From NCBI GenBank assembly GCA_025201765.1, contig MU623375.1:62001-126000 (forward strand): a DNA stretch of 64,000 nt, read 5' to 3'. Below, piece after piece: positions 22,003 through 33,408 of the stretch. A program made the position numbers and the translations under genes. This DNA comes from Daldinia sp. FL1419. Taxonomy: Eukaryota > Ascomycota > Sordariomycetes > Xylariales > Hypoxylaceae. Every line of letters begins with the position of its first letter. The stretch's first letter is position 1. Below the pieces are notes generated by a model. The model did no database searches and was not told the DNA's origin. It was given only the letters and a program-made list of their open reading frames with translations.

Positions 22003-24171
22003 ATGACTTATTTCCACGCAGCCCACGCTTTGGACGGATCCGGGCGAAATATTCTCGGCCTCATTATCGTGTTAGGGGGGAGTGCATGGTTTTTGTTTTT
22101 ACGAAATCGAATGGCCAAGACTCGAGCCAACGGGGCCGAGTCGAAAGATGCGGACGCCACGGATCCCCCGCTACTCCGGAAACACTCCGAGATAGTGTCA
22201 TACACTACTAACCGGAATGGCATCACTTATCCCGGCATTCGCGTTTTCTATCGACGCCACCCCAAGGCAGACGAGCTCCCGCGAGATCCCGCCCCGTTAC
22301 CTCTCGTGGTATTTATCCATGGCCTCGGAGGTTCCATCGCTCAATTTCACCCCCTCCTCACTAGTCTCGTTCATTCCGCATCTTGCTTAGCCGTGGATCT
22401 GCCCGGCTGTGGTCTATCCCAGTTTGCCCCGACTTCATGGGACGCGTACACCACGGATGCCCTTACCGACTTACTCGAAACCGTAATCGATGGTTATCGG
22501 GAAAAGGACCAAGGACTTGTCCTTGTCGCTCATAGCATGGGAACCGCGATTGCGGCTCGTATTGCTAACAGACGGTCGGCATTTTACTTACGGCCTCCCT
22601 CCCACGTGATGGGACTTATCGCAGTATGCCCCGTGTCCGGGCCGCCACCACCGCGGGCCGTACGTAATATCCGCGTACTACTCTCGCTTCCAGACTTTAT
22701 CTTCAATCTCTGGCGAGCTTGGGATAGATGGGGCGGTCCCGAGAGCGCTAGCGTCAAACGGTTCGTCGGGCCTGGGGCAGATCTTGAGGCCCGGCAGCTT
22801 CAAGACAGGTTCAACACTCAGAGCCGGACACCGGTGTTCCGCCGAATGGCGTGGGGCGCGTTGCCGACATATTCCAAGGGCGGTAAATTTGTCGGGGGTA
22901 TGTTTGGTGAACCCACTTGGGCCGGCCTTGACATTCCCGTATACCTCATCGGTGGCGAGCATGATACTGTTACACCACCTACAGAAATAGAAAAGATTCG
23001 CAATTTTCTCGAATCAACAACGAAGTCAGCTGCTGCATCTGGAAGAGCTACCCCTAACGGGGCCCGCCCCACACACTCCAAAACACCATCCGAAGGCGGG
23101 ACTCCTGATTATCAGTCTAACGCTAGCGATGTGAGCGCGATTGTAGATGCTGCGGCTCCAGTAAATACTACTCCTGCATCACGAGTACGCATGCCAGAGT
23201 CAATTGAGGCCATTACCGATGACGATTTTACCCGAAAACAGCAACAGACAGCGCAGGTAGAAGACCACTATGAAGATCCTACTACTCCTAGAGACCTGGA
23301 TTCTATCGGCGGCATTCCTCCCCAGCCACGGCACCCAGCCAAGGTTATTAAAACTACATTACTACCGGCTGGGCATGCTATGCTTTACACACCAAGTACG
23401 GTCCGCACTTTAGCGGGTCTGATAGGCGATTTTATGAATGACCACATTACTGGCCGTTTTTCACTGTAAGTCTAGTCCTCTTGTGATGCTAATAATAGTG
23501 TTATTTACTTAACGTACTACAAATAGCGGCTGGCAATTACAGCACCTCTCGCGCGACGGCAAGTGGGACGTAAAGAATCTTGCCAAGTGGAAGAGTGTCC
23601 AGCCGGTTTCCGAGCCTATCGGTGGCGTCTTCCGCGCTATGAAAACCCTCCGCGAGGTCGATGAAGAACACTCCCCTAAAGTGTTTACAGCGAAATGGTA
23701 GGTTTTATTACGCCGTCAATTCGTAGTTAATTAATTAATTCTTACCCACTCTCCATCAGGGGCCACATCATTAAGGATATCATCGATATCAGCCACGCGG
23801 ACCCGGTATACGACCCCAAGAGTTTTGGCGATGGAATTAAATATCATAAGTTCCCAACGGTATCCAAGATCCCACCGACGGACGCCGAAGTCGCCGGCTT
23901 CATTAAACTAGTAGACCAGATTCGAATGGAGCAAGAAGACCGGGCGGCAAATGAACCGGGTGAGTGGAGTCGCGACCACGTGGTCGGCGTCCATTGTCAT
24001 TACGGATTTAACCGTACCGGTTACTTTGTCGTGTGTTACCTAGTCGAGCGCTGCGGATACGGAGTCCAACAGGCCATCGACGAATTTGCCACCAAACGAC
24101 CAAACGGCATCCGACATTCCCACTTTCTTGACCGCTTGTTCGTGCGTTACGCTCCCGTCACGCGGAAGTGA
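22003..24171 (+). CDS. Alpha/beta-hydrolase fused to a DUSP11/capping-enzyme-like phosphatase
   Basis: A 681-residue two-enzyme fusion. Exons are 22003-23465, 23527-23697 and 23760-24171, with introns of 61 and 62 bp that both keep frame. An N-terminal membrane anchor ('NILGLIIVLGGSAWFLFL', about residues 17-34) precedes a hydrolase domain. Its complete triad is visible: Ser178 in 'LVAHSMGTA', Asp321 in 'GGEHDTVTPP' and His458 in 'PAGHAML', plus the oxyanion motif 'VVFIHGLGGS'. A low-complexity insert lies at about residues 340-435. After the first intron comes a cysteine phosphatase domain with 'HCHYGFNRTG' (Cys624, Arg630). This matches the HCxxGxxRTG signature of RNA 5'-triphosphatase-like phosphatases (DUSP11, metazoan capping enzyme). 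Substrates are unknown. The frame also runs up to a TTG at 21994, but the ATG at 22003 is preferred. Confidence 0.85.
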
Positions 24172-25178
24172 CCGCGTGCAGACCGTTCTTATCGCATATC
24201 TGGGATTTGGTAGGCGCTCTTCTTTACGGGAGCTAATTCACTTGGTATATAGGTAGGCATAATGTTTCAAAGCCCGGATTTAGGACTAGGATCTGGATTC
24301 ACTAGCAATAGGGTGAGGGCTTCCCGCTACGCCTAACTATTCCCTTTCCTCTTTGTTTTCTAGGTCCCACTCTGTACGACTACCGGAGCGTTTGTATTCC
24401 AGCAGTATAGGCGTTTCATCTAATAGAGGACTGTGTACTTGTTTTGCTCTGTGTTAGAGTTGTGCTTCAGTGCTTCAGTGTTTCATTATTGATTGATTTG
24501 TTCCGCGCTCGGTAGAGAGTTGGTTGGGCTAGAAGCTGGAGGTTACCTAGAAGGAGTATGTGGATTATGATTCAGGTCAGCGCGGATATAAGCGACATAA
24601 CAGACCCAAGTCGCCTCTACTTCAAATGATGTCGATCAGATCAAGCTTATTGATACCCGAAGTGAAGTTTTTGCTTCAAGATTTTTCTTCTCATGACGCG
24701 AAGTCTATTATTTTAGGGCGCTTCGCGAAGTTGCCCATGGCCTACTCGCTACCTGGAGCGAAACAATGCTCGTTGTCCTGGGGATCTAAGTTGCCTAAGG
24801 CCAAACTATAACTATAGGTATCGTGATACGAGTATTGCAATAAGCAAAAGCCACGCGATACACCAAGTTTCTAAAAGAAATCATTACCCTCTTCTGACAA
24901 GTCCAATTACTTGGGCAACCAAGTGAAAATCATGGGAAAGCCCAGTCAGAGGTTCATGCCGCCTCCCCACGTAATCAAGTACTAATGTGTGCTCTCAATG
25001 ATATATCCTATCGCGCAATCCCAGAGTCTTCCATCATTAGGTCAGATCTTACCAGATTGCCCAAGTACATATTACCAATACAGGTGATCTAATCGAAGCA
25101 ACCGAGGGCTATGATTTGGGAGTTGTCGCTATCTGGAGTTTACAACTAGAGCGTGACTCTCGACGCGATGTCCAGGCC
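24172..25178. other. Intergenic region
   Basis: Holds the 3' UTRs of two convergent genes. The ORF at 24560-24811 starts with GTG and has no recognisable features, so no gene is called. Confidence 0.5.
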
Positions 25179-25750
25179 CTAGCTTGATTTCTTGTCGCTG
25201 TCGGGACGCTCTTGGGTATCTTCGGCTTGAACTTGCTTAATTCTTTCTGGCTCAGATTTTTCACTGGCCTGAAGAGAATTGACGCGCTTTCGAACTCTCG
25301 GCTGGTCTGGGTGTTCGGACGTAATATCGGGCCAGGTCGCAGTGACACCGGGGATTCGTAGGAGGGTAGTAGGAAGTAGCGGCTTGTCTTCAGCCTTTGT
25401 CTGGATAGAGCGTGTCTGGGAGAAGGAAACATGACTGATACCTGCCTGGACGGTAACCGCCGCCAGCGGAGTGGTGCTCTCTCTGACGCTGTACCTAGTA
25501 TGGGCGTTGATAGCTACTGGTTGATTCTCACTGCTTGGGTCTGCGTGGGGTCGTGTGTAGACCGCAGGGCCGGGTTGTCCCCATGCTACCCACGAAAGAT
25601 ATCTATGCTGCCATCGTCGAGAAGCCTGGAGGTATTTAGTTACTAAGATAGGTACGCATGAGTAGGATAATTTGAAGATATAAATCAACTCACTAGGAGG
25701 GCCACTGGCCGGTAGCCACATTGACGGAGAGCTTGTGGGAAGCTGCTCAT
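25179..25750 (-). CDS. Small hypothetical protein, possibly mitochondrial
   Basis: The model has exons 25694-25750 and 25179-25625 joined across a 68-bp intron (GTGAGT...CAG, phase 0), giving 167 residues. The start is the ATG of 'MSSFPQALRQCGYRPVALL'. The N-terminal 30 residues are basic and lack acids, which suggests mitochondrial import, and the C-terminus is hydrophilic with alternating Lys/Glu/Gln. I do not recognise a family. The clean splice junction into a longer open frame argues that it is real, but no conserved motif confirms it. Confidence 0.55.
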
Positions 25751-26684
25751 AATGTTGGATTTCGTAGATATGCTTGATCGATGTTGGTAATACCTAGTGG
25801 TGAGCGAGAATTACTTTGAAATGATGCTCGTGATTCTAAGGGGGGAAAGAATTAAGAAAGGTGGGAAGAAAAAAACAAATCCTATAAATACCTAACAAAA
25901 TGCGCGCCAAAAGCTGCTGAGCGTGTTTGTGTAGGTAGAAAAACAACCTTATATACCACCATAATACCTACCTAGTACCACTTTGATAGGTAGGCTCCTA
26001 GGTAGTGATTGAGACGAATATACAGTTTTAGACGGGCCAAGTCAGTGCGAACCCTAAAAGGTTCGCGAATGTATTCGGGAAGTGAAGTAGAACAAGTACG
26101 ACATTGAAGAATCAAAGAACCTTCTAGGTTTTGCAAACATGTAAACAAACATATTTTATCATCCGAAAGTTGCCCTTACCAACAATTCCTTGCCTTTCCT
26201 ATCACCCCCCTTTGTTTGTCTCAGACCTGGTTAAGGTATCACTCAAAGGAGGCTCAATCTTCACTTATAATAGTTTAGGAAAAATACCAACTTTTGGAAG
26301 TTGGTGACTTGTGAATTCAATGTAGGAAATAAAACCTTATTATCTACCTAGGTAGGTACCTACAACAGGCATCAAATTTATTCACAGGTAATACATTAAT
26401 TCTAAGGCTTTTCAATTTTTACCTATTTAAGTGAACGGTAACTAGACGAGTTTGTAGTCTATGCTAAATATTGTTTACTTCTCAAAAACAAAATTAGCTC
26501 CAGACTATACTCCAAAAAACTGAAGTATAAATTCGTCGCACCATGTCTACTGTTCCTCTAACGGGCCTGTATTTTAACCATGTAGGTAAATGTGTGTGAT
26601 ATGATGTTTTCAGCTTCCATACGACCCAAGGAATAAATTGGAATATGCACATCATCATGACGGAGCTCCCGAGTATCAGAGACG
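25751..26684. other. Intergenic with TACCTAGGTA motifs
   Basis: No gene was seen. TAGGTA/TACCTA motifs occur near 25965-26005 and at 26342-26362. The region marks the change from conserved genes on the left to the accessory block on the right. Confidence 0.5.
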
Positions 26685-28218
26685 TTATTCATCCCCTTTC
26701 CACTCAGCTACTACTACCCAGAGATTAGAGCCAGCTGGCTGCTTCCCCCATTGGAACTTGAACCGGGGATCTGCCAACTCAAATAACTTCGCCCAGTCAT
26801 CAAGCTCTCGCTCATGTGAGTTTTGGAGCTCAGTCATGGTAAGGTCCATAGATCTGCATATCCATTTATATCAGTCATCGCGGTAATATGGCAAGACAGG
26901 GGTAGACGGGACAACTTACCGAAGGCGATCCTCTTGCCATTTAGACATGACACCCGGGGCGGGCAGGACATTGTCGTTTAGAACAATCTTCGCTCCCGTT
27001 TTTAGGACAGGAATAAGATTCCGCAGGATCTGAATGCAGTATTTATCGGACCAATTATGAAAAATCCACCGGAAGAGGTAGACATCACCCTGCACTGGCT
27101 GCTCCGTTAGAAAGTCGTGCGCCATAAATGTCACACGACTCGAGACGTCGTCCGGCACATGCTGCGCGGCATTTTCAATTACTGGTCCGAGGTCTTGAAC
27201 TACAAATGACAAGGAGGGGAATTTCCGCGCAACGGCGAAACTGGCAAACCCTTGCGAGCCGCCAACCTATCGACAGTTTTAGGCGGTGCTTCGTGAGAGC
27301 TCAAGTTGGACTTTAAACGCGCAGTGGGATGAAATGGGAGTACAGCTTGTAACTTACATCTACGACAACCCCCTTCCCAAGATCTCCCCAAGGGAAATTA
27401 TCTACTATATGGCTAAGTTCGAAGCCAGTACCCTCAGTGAAGGATCTCATGGCATTTCCAAACCGGCGAGCACGTTCTGGGAATTTTGAGAAGACTTGAT
27501 AGACAGTTTCGTCGGTCTGATTTGCCAAGGCAAACCCCTAAATCAAGTTGATATTAAGTGCTTGTCAAAAAATATGGTTTCTTCGTGGTCAGCGCTTACG
27601 GTTTCGTTAGGTTCCTGAGAGCCCGGAAATTTCTCTATGGCATTACAGGCTTGGGAGGCTCCTTGCCAAAGATCGTCGGTGCTGGCGCCGACCCAGTCAT
27701 GGATGACTTGATCCTCTGCGAGCAGGCGCGACACAGCATTATGAGCAACGAAACCGGGGCGAGGCTCGCTAAAAATGTCCTTCACGATAGCATGACGAAT
27801 TACTTGGCGGACATTAGTCTCGCTAAGTCCGGTAGCTTCGGCGATATTCGCAAACGAAGCTTCCTTTCCGACTGGGAATGAATGGGCAATGCGAAACCGT
27901 GTAATAGCTTGCTGGCTAATAAGTTCGTTGTGCTATTGAACGGTTAGAGGTGTCCAGTCAACAGAAGTCCAGACTGACTGTATAACTCATGAGATATTCT
28001 CGAGGTCCAAGGGCTAGACGACGCAACTCTTGAGTGTCGTCAATAATAGCAACGCGTGCTGCCTCGATATCTTTTTCTTCCTTTGGGACGAGAGTATCCT
28101 TCGGTCCATTCACATCGAAGGATGGCGTAGGAAGGTGGTGAGTCTCTAGGTAGGCATTCAACCTTGCTGTGTTGGATGCGATTCTACTTGACAGCTGGAC
28201 GATTCTGGGGGTAGCCAT
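26685..28218 (-). CDS. SAM-dependent O-methyltransferase (fungal secondary-metabolism type)
   Basis: Transfers methyl from SAM to a hydroxyl of a small molecule, probably in the cytosol. There are five exons: 27979-28218, 27600-27932, 27358-27537, 26920-27266 and 26685-26853. They give 422 residues with every junction in frame. The N-terminal dimerisation/winged-helix region ('ISQQAITRFRIAHSFPVG', 'SFANIAEATGLSETNVR') is followed by the SAM-binding glycine loop created across intron 3 ('VVDVGGSQG', about residues 249-257). The catalytic His321 sits in 'FRWIFHNWSDKYC'. Length and order match sterigmatocystin-type plant-like OMTs (Methyltransf_2). Its neighbours are a Pth11-like protein and the UstYa block, so it may tailor the product of that block; this is inference. 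A tandem repeat lies directly in front of the start codon. Confidence 0.9.
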
Positions 28219-28345
28219 GGTGCAGTGTGTGCAGTGTGTGCAGTGTGTGCGGTGTGTGAAGTGTGTGAAGTGTGTGAAGTGTGTGAAGTGTGTGAAGTGT
28301 GTGAAGTGTGTGAAGTGTGTGAAGTGCGTGAAGTGTGTTGGGGAT
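28219..28345. repeat. 9-bp minisatellite in the OMT leader/promoter
   Basis: About 13 tandem 9-mers on the plus strand. Three or four GTGTGTGCA/CG units are followed by about eight identical GTGTGTGAA units, then a GTGCGTGAA variant. The array ends one base before the OMT start codon, so it is CA-rich in the sense direction. It also codes for His-Thr-Ser/Ala repeats inside an upstream ORF that overlaps the OMT start (28158-28433). Confidence 0.9.
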
Positions 28346-29450
28346 AATCCAAAACAAGTATGAGTTGGTATATTCGAATGCGTTGGAGGGTTACGTCGGA
28401 GAGATGCGCCTCAAAGGAAGGAGCAAAGGACATGATATCAGGGATTTGGAGAAATAAAAGAGCAGTGTTTCTTGGTCAATTCTGGACATAGGCATGATAA
28501 AGTTTGTGTTACATCTCGTGTCGGGATGTTGGTACACTTCGTGTTACTCAAGTTGGAGTACCCCTTTTTTGATGGGACTGATGTGTAACTTCCAGGTCCT
28601 AGGTATCTTGGGATAATTGGATATGAGTTACTCAGCCCCCAATGACCCCCATACTGGGTACTAGGTACCTATATACCCCAATCAATATCCCTAGGTAATT
28701 CCGCCGCAGCAAGGCGTAAGAATAAACCTCGATTTTAGAATTAAGGAAATTAGTGTACTATTATATCTCTTAGAAGCTTATCTCGCAACCACCATAAGAA
28801 GATAATGGCTGTTATTAGACAATATGATCTAGAAGGGGCATCTATTCTGGCGCTCTTCTTATGTCGTTGGGACGGGCTATCACACACAGCCTCACTTCCA
28901 TATGACGCATCACACATACCTACCTAGGTAGGTAGGCAGGCAGTACTTTATATAGAACTTGGCTACATCTGCCATCTTAATCATTAGGTAGGTAGGTACC
29001 TACTAACATGTATGGACATACACAGTACCTGGTACCTATTTAAGTATCTACGTACCCAGGTACCTTGCGTGTATACCTGGTAGGTACCTAGGTAGGTACA
29101 TACAAGAGGCCGCCCTATGGGTGACCCAAGAGCCCGAACTCTTCCATAGATATTTCAATAAAAATTAACCTAACCTAGAAAGATACGTATTTTCGCAAAT
29201 GCTTTAAAATGGACATTCTTCAAAATGGAAGATGCGCCCAATCAAAACGCTTCAAAACGCTTCAAAATCGCGCGCAGACGAACTTCCTCTCTTCGCAAGT
29301 AGGGTCAGACACAATAATCCCTCACAGAGTTCGGGCAAGAGTTCGGGGACTGGTCTGGGTATGCGCCCAACACGCCTTGTTCCCTACTGCTCTGCCGCTT
29401 GCGCAAAACATGGCCTCGTAGTATTGCTAGGCTAGGCACCTGCTTGCCAT
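28346..29450. repeat. Intergenic region with dense TACCTAGGTA palindromes
   Basis: No gene was seen. Three TACCTA/TAGGTA clusters lie at 28917-28943, 28985-29003 and 29022-29103, the densest such group in the window. It separates the OMT start from the 3' end of the Pth11-like gene. Confidence 0.7.
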
Positions 29451-30866
29451 CTAAACATGGTCCTGTGTGGTTCCCACGTGGTATTCGGATTGGGTGATCT
29501 TTTGTCGGACGGCAATTCCAGATTGGCCTTGGAGCTCCAAAGGATAGCTTTCGGTACTGGAGAGACGGGTTGCTTCGCACTTGTTCATGATACCGGCCGC
29601 CGACGTTTGACTGGCGTTTCCCCATTTTCCCATTCTCCGCGCCGCACTCCTATCTTGCGATGTAGCGCTGGAACTATTGATCGTGAATCGGCTCGCAAAT
29701 TCGGACAGAAGTGCCTTCAGGGATAGATCCGAGAAGAGTGGCCGCAAAGTAGGCATACAAGCGCACGTCACAGCGATAGCCGCTTCCAGCATTGTCCAGT
29801 AGAGGGTGGGTGCAATGTTGGCTATGGAGGCTTAGCATTAGTTTCTACATACGAGGTACCTGTGGATGTAGAGGTCCTTACTCGTGATGTCAAATGCGTT
29901 TTGATAGCTGTCCGTAGATTCGTAGAAAAAGTAGATCCTCGCAATGCTTATTCCAATGACGCTATTCTTCTATTAGATATGAATGGTTCTCGAATTTTTA
30001 GGTATAAAAGGTCGGAATCGAGACAAGGCTTACAAGGCACCTAGGAGGAAAATGCCGCTCAGAGCAAATTTCTGCTTTGTAGGCATATTCAACCCCCATA
30101 TGATCGGGATGGGGACTGAAAGAATTGCAGTATCCACTATCATATTGGTGATAGCAGTGGCGATGAACATTGGGACTGCGTCGTAGCAGTATGCCTGATG
30201 CTCAGGTGTCCCGAACAAGGTCTGCCATACAATGCGAACTGGCATACACTCAAAGATGGTAGCAAAGAAGAAGGATATCCCCCAAATGGATATGACACCA
30301 AGAAGAGTTAAGCTAATTAGAGAGAATAGCTTTCCCCGGAATATTCGCCGATAGAAAAGCACGATAGATAATTTTGTGAAGACAAGAGACAGGACCGAGA
30401 GCCACTGAGATATCCACTCCGTCTGTAGTGAATGTCAGTTATGCTAAGTAGCCCCCATCGCATAATATGCTCTGTGTTTACCTGTAAAAAGACCGTCAGG
30501 GTTCTATCGAAGATGATGCCATTCTCATCCATATGTATATGTCCGCCAAGGTTTCCATGGACAACGGCTGTGATGAAATTTAGTTACTGCCACGAGTGAA
30601 CTTGACTTGGATCTGTATTAAATACCGACGATTTGTGTGATGGACAATGCAAGGCTAAATATCTAGGCGGTTTTAATTGTAAGCAAGCTACGGTATACGT
30701 CTCAAAAGAGTAGACCTACTAAGCCCGGAATAACCATGTAATCATCTTTGGATAGGGCCATGCGTTGTATCATACGTGCTCGGAGCCTTAGGGCCACAGA
30801 GAGCGTGGGAATAATGGAGAAGATAACAGAAATAATGATAATATTAGTCTTAAGAGATAGAGCCAT
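29451..30866 (-). CDS. Pth11-like/rhodopsin-domain integral membrane protein
   Basis: A multi-pass membrane protein of the fungal rhodopsin-domain (SAT/Pth11-like, DUF3112-related) family, often called GPCR-like. Exons are 30720-30866, 30626-30662, 30482-30567, 30034-30422, 29882-29961 and 29451-29821, giving 369 residues, all in frame. Membrane segments can be seen in 'IIIISVIFSIIPTLSVAL', 'QWLSVLSLVFTKLSIVLFYR', 'LISLTLLGVISIWGISFFFA' and 'FIATAITNMIVDTAILSVPI'. More follow after 'TKQKFALSGIFLLGAF' and in 'APTLYWTMLEAAIAVTCACM'. The family's 'FYRRIF', 'DAVPMFIATAITNMIVDTA' and 'LPxP/VPIPIIWGL' landmarks are present. The N-terminus is short and lacks a CFEM domain. Its role may be sensing or transport of small molecules; members are common beside metabolite clusters. 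Confidence 0.88.
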
Positions 30867-31632
30867 CTTGCCGAAGAAGAAATTACGGATGAACTGCTAA
30901 CGGTCAAGGAAGCGTAGGCAGTAGACCGAATGTATAATACAGCAAGGAGATAATAAGGTATATGAGAGGAGGAATGGGTAGAATGAGCAAAGTAGTATTA
31001 TGGGAGGAGGGAAGGAATTCTACCTATGCCAGCCGCAACCTCCGGGGGAGGGGTGGAAACACGACCCAACATAAGACATGAGTTTTAGGTACCTACCTTT
31101 GATGTATTATGGGCTGGCTGAGCCACCAATCATCGCCATTTAATCCCACCTCATACATATGCACCAACTATCCTTGTGCAACTTGGAGGAGGCGTGCGCC
31201 AACGGTGACCCGATGGTCGAAGGATTGGTCCGGTATGACTTGATATTTGGGGGCTACTGTCCATAACGAGGTGCGCCACCAATACTACCTAGTAGGTAGG
31301 TAATGTAAGAGACATTAGCAAGGACAGGTATCTATCTGGATGTGAGATATATGCATAGGTACCTATGTGAATATTCCCAGCCTTAAATGCATGCGGTAGG
31401 GACACTATGTCTATGAAATATCGCTAACCAGGTACACGTAATATCAAAAGCGAGTGATTTAGCTATATGGATGCCAAGTAGGGGCATAGGAGGTAGGTAT
31501 CTTTCAATAAAGGCTTAGAGAAATGATCAAGTGGTAATCCCCCATCTCATAATATGACTTCTTATCTAAAGCACCTAAATAGTTCGTATGTCCTGCATAT
31601 GCATTCATCCAACATCATTCCTATGCTTCCCT
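30867..31632. other. Intergenic region
   Basis: Upstream region of the Pth11-like gene and 3' region of the secreted-peptide gene. It has a few TAGGTA copies (31088, 31290, 31360) and no supported ORF. Confidence 0.5.
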
Positions 31633-31888
31633 TTAGTTCTGCTTATCGCCCTCTTCCTCATACCACGCGTAAGCAACAGCGTCGTCGTCATCAGTGTCCC
31701 ACTGTCCAGCAGTTTCCACTGCGCGAGAGTGCTCCGCATGGATAACTACTGTTTATTGGTTGGTACGATATCCAGGAGATAAGTTTATGGGCAGTCAACT
31801 TACCATCGTTTCTGGGGACCTTACGAGGCAAAGTGAGGGCCAAGGCGGTTGGCAGAATCACAGCGAGGAAGAGGTTGGTGAACTGCAT
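31633..31888 (-). CDS. Small secreted peptide (66 aa), candidate RiPP precursor
   Basis: Exons are 31804-31888 and 31633-31748 (55-bp intron, GTAAGT...CAG), giving 66 residues. The first 18 residues are a classical signal peptide ('MQFTNLFLAVILPTALAL'), followed by a basic stretch ('PRKVPRN') and a hydrophilic middle. The C-terminus has four Asp in a row, then an aromatic 'AVAYAWYEEE' (residues 52-61). It contains no Cys, so it is not a disulfide-rich effector. A TATATAA box (31926-31932) lies 38 bp upstream of the ATG. Its start faces the UstYa-like gene 494 bp away, so the two can share a promoter. UstYa proteins oxidatively cyclise Tyr-containing core peptides in dikaritin pathways, which makes the Tyr/Trp tail notable. 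However, there are no repeated cores and no KR/RR Kex2 sites, so precursor status is speculative; it could be a small effector or cell-wall peptide. Confidence 0.6.
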
Positions 31889-32382
31889 CTTGATGGAGAT
31901 GAGATGGTCAATAGCCTGGGTAAAATTATATAGTAGGTATGGAGTGGTGGGTTTCTTAGGAGAGGATAGTGCACTAGGCCAAATCAGATTCTACCTAGAG
32001 GTGGAGGAACTCTCTCCTATTTATCTACTTTGTCGTTTCCACACCTAGGTAGGTATACTTTGGAAGCGCGCGGTAACTCGGAGACCTTGTTTCATTCGGT
32101 ACTACTGTGGCTTTATAAGTTCATCAGCGAAGAGTAATACGACGATCCCATTACATATATAGTTCTACGTAGAGACGGTGAGTGAATTATGCGCGATGCG
32201 GCCCATTCCTAGAAAGAAAGACCAACATGCCTAGGTCTGGTGGCGCTGCCTGTTGGCTGCTTACCTGGGCTATTTATAGCTGGAGACTATCTAGAATCCG
32301 TGATGCACGTTACGTACCAAGTCTAGATGTGAACACATTTTTTTCGAGTCTGAGGGACCAAATTCTCATACTATCTATGACC
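31889..32382. promoter_or_regulatory. Divergent promoter between secreted peptide and UstYa-like 1
   Basis: 494 bp lie between two divergent ATGs. A TATATAA box faces the peptide gene (31926-31932). A CCTAGGTAGGTATAC element lies near 32043-32057, and TATA-like runs toward the UstYa gene occur near 32113 and 32270. It suggests co-regulation; no factor site is identified. Confidence 0.5.
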
Positions 32383-33408
32383 ATGGAATCGTCGAGCAAA
32401 ATCTCGGAGTCGACAGCACGGGGACTGGAATCGTTACCGTTCCTTGAGGAGGAGGCTTCTTACGACGCTTCTAACTATTCATCTACAAAAACCCCGAAAC
32501 ATAGTCCACAGCCATGGAAGCGTATCTGCTTCTATAAGAACGCCATACTCCATGCTATTGCGTTTATATCATACACATGCCTATTTATTATTCTCATGGC
32601 TCAGAGGGCAAGATGTCCCTCCCTCTATGACCTAGGGCTCTACTGTATGCAAATCTGAACCTCAGCTCTATCCAGCTATCTAACAGTAGACTACAGCTCC
32701 AATTGAGGATCATTTAGAATACGAAGCTAGACCTGTCGATGGACACGCCGAGGGAAGCATTTATGCCGGACCCCCAAGGCCAGAATCAGAAGTAGCCTGG
32801 AAGGCTCTCATGGAAGGTTTGTACCTAACAACAAATCCAAGGCTTGGCGTGGCATGCTCATAGAAATCTAGGTAGCAACGTAAAGTTTTACCCAGAAGAG
32901 ATGCCGAAGCTCAAAGAAAACTCTCTAGAGATGACGGATGGTTCTGGATCTCTGGTAGTTTTAGGTGTATATCATGAGCTTCACTGCATAGTATGTCTCT
33001 TGTCCCCTTTGGACCGTCGGTTGGCACATGACTAACTAGCGACAGAAGCGGTTGCGGAAATGGTTCTACAAGGAGTATTACTATCCGAACCAGACTGACC
33101 TCGAGTTTCAAGAACGCTTTACTCATGCAGGTAAGCTCATTCTGTAACAGTGAGTACATGAGGTATTGGTGCTAACATGCCCCATAGAACATTGCTTGGA
33201 GCTTGTTCGTCAAACAGCAATATGCCATGGCGATGTTACACCTACGTTATTCAAATGGCTACACAATTCCGAAGGGCGTGCTATAGAACCTACAACCAAG
33301 GAGGGTGCCTTACATAAATGTGTCAAATGGGATAGTATTTCCAAGTGGGCTATAAGTCGCCGGATTGATTTATTTGAGCCTGATGTACTCTCAAAGAGTA
33401 ATGCCTGA
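32383..33408 (+). CDS. UstYa-family (DUF3328) oxidase 1
   Basis: DUF3328 proteins are membrane-anchored oxidases. In ustiloxin, asperipin and phomopsin pathways they carry out oxidative cyclisation of ribosomal peptides; relatives hydroxylate or chlorinate cyclic peptides. Exons are 32383-32644, 32697-32816, 32872-32990, 33046-33130 and 33188-33408, giving 268 residues, all in frame (an ATG at 32377 would add two). One membrane segment lies at about residues 55-74 after a cytosolic N-terminus. Both diagnostic HxxHC motifs are present: 'HELHC' at 162-166 and 'HAEHC' at 194-198. The second is followed by 'LELVRQTAICHGD', as the family requires. Intron 2 was resolved by using the acceptor at 32870-32871, which restores 'AWKALMEGSNV'. 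It is convergent with a second family member 416 bp downstream. Confidence 0.9.

Noticed and set aside
28219..28345. CRISPR-like array
   Set aside because: Units are 9 bp and directly tandem without spacers; it is a minisatellite in a eukaryote.
32182..32376. Upstream extension of the UstYa-like 1 reading frame
   Set aside because: Adds residues with no family similarity before the usual short cytosolic head; the ATG at 32383 fits the family.
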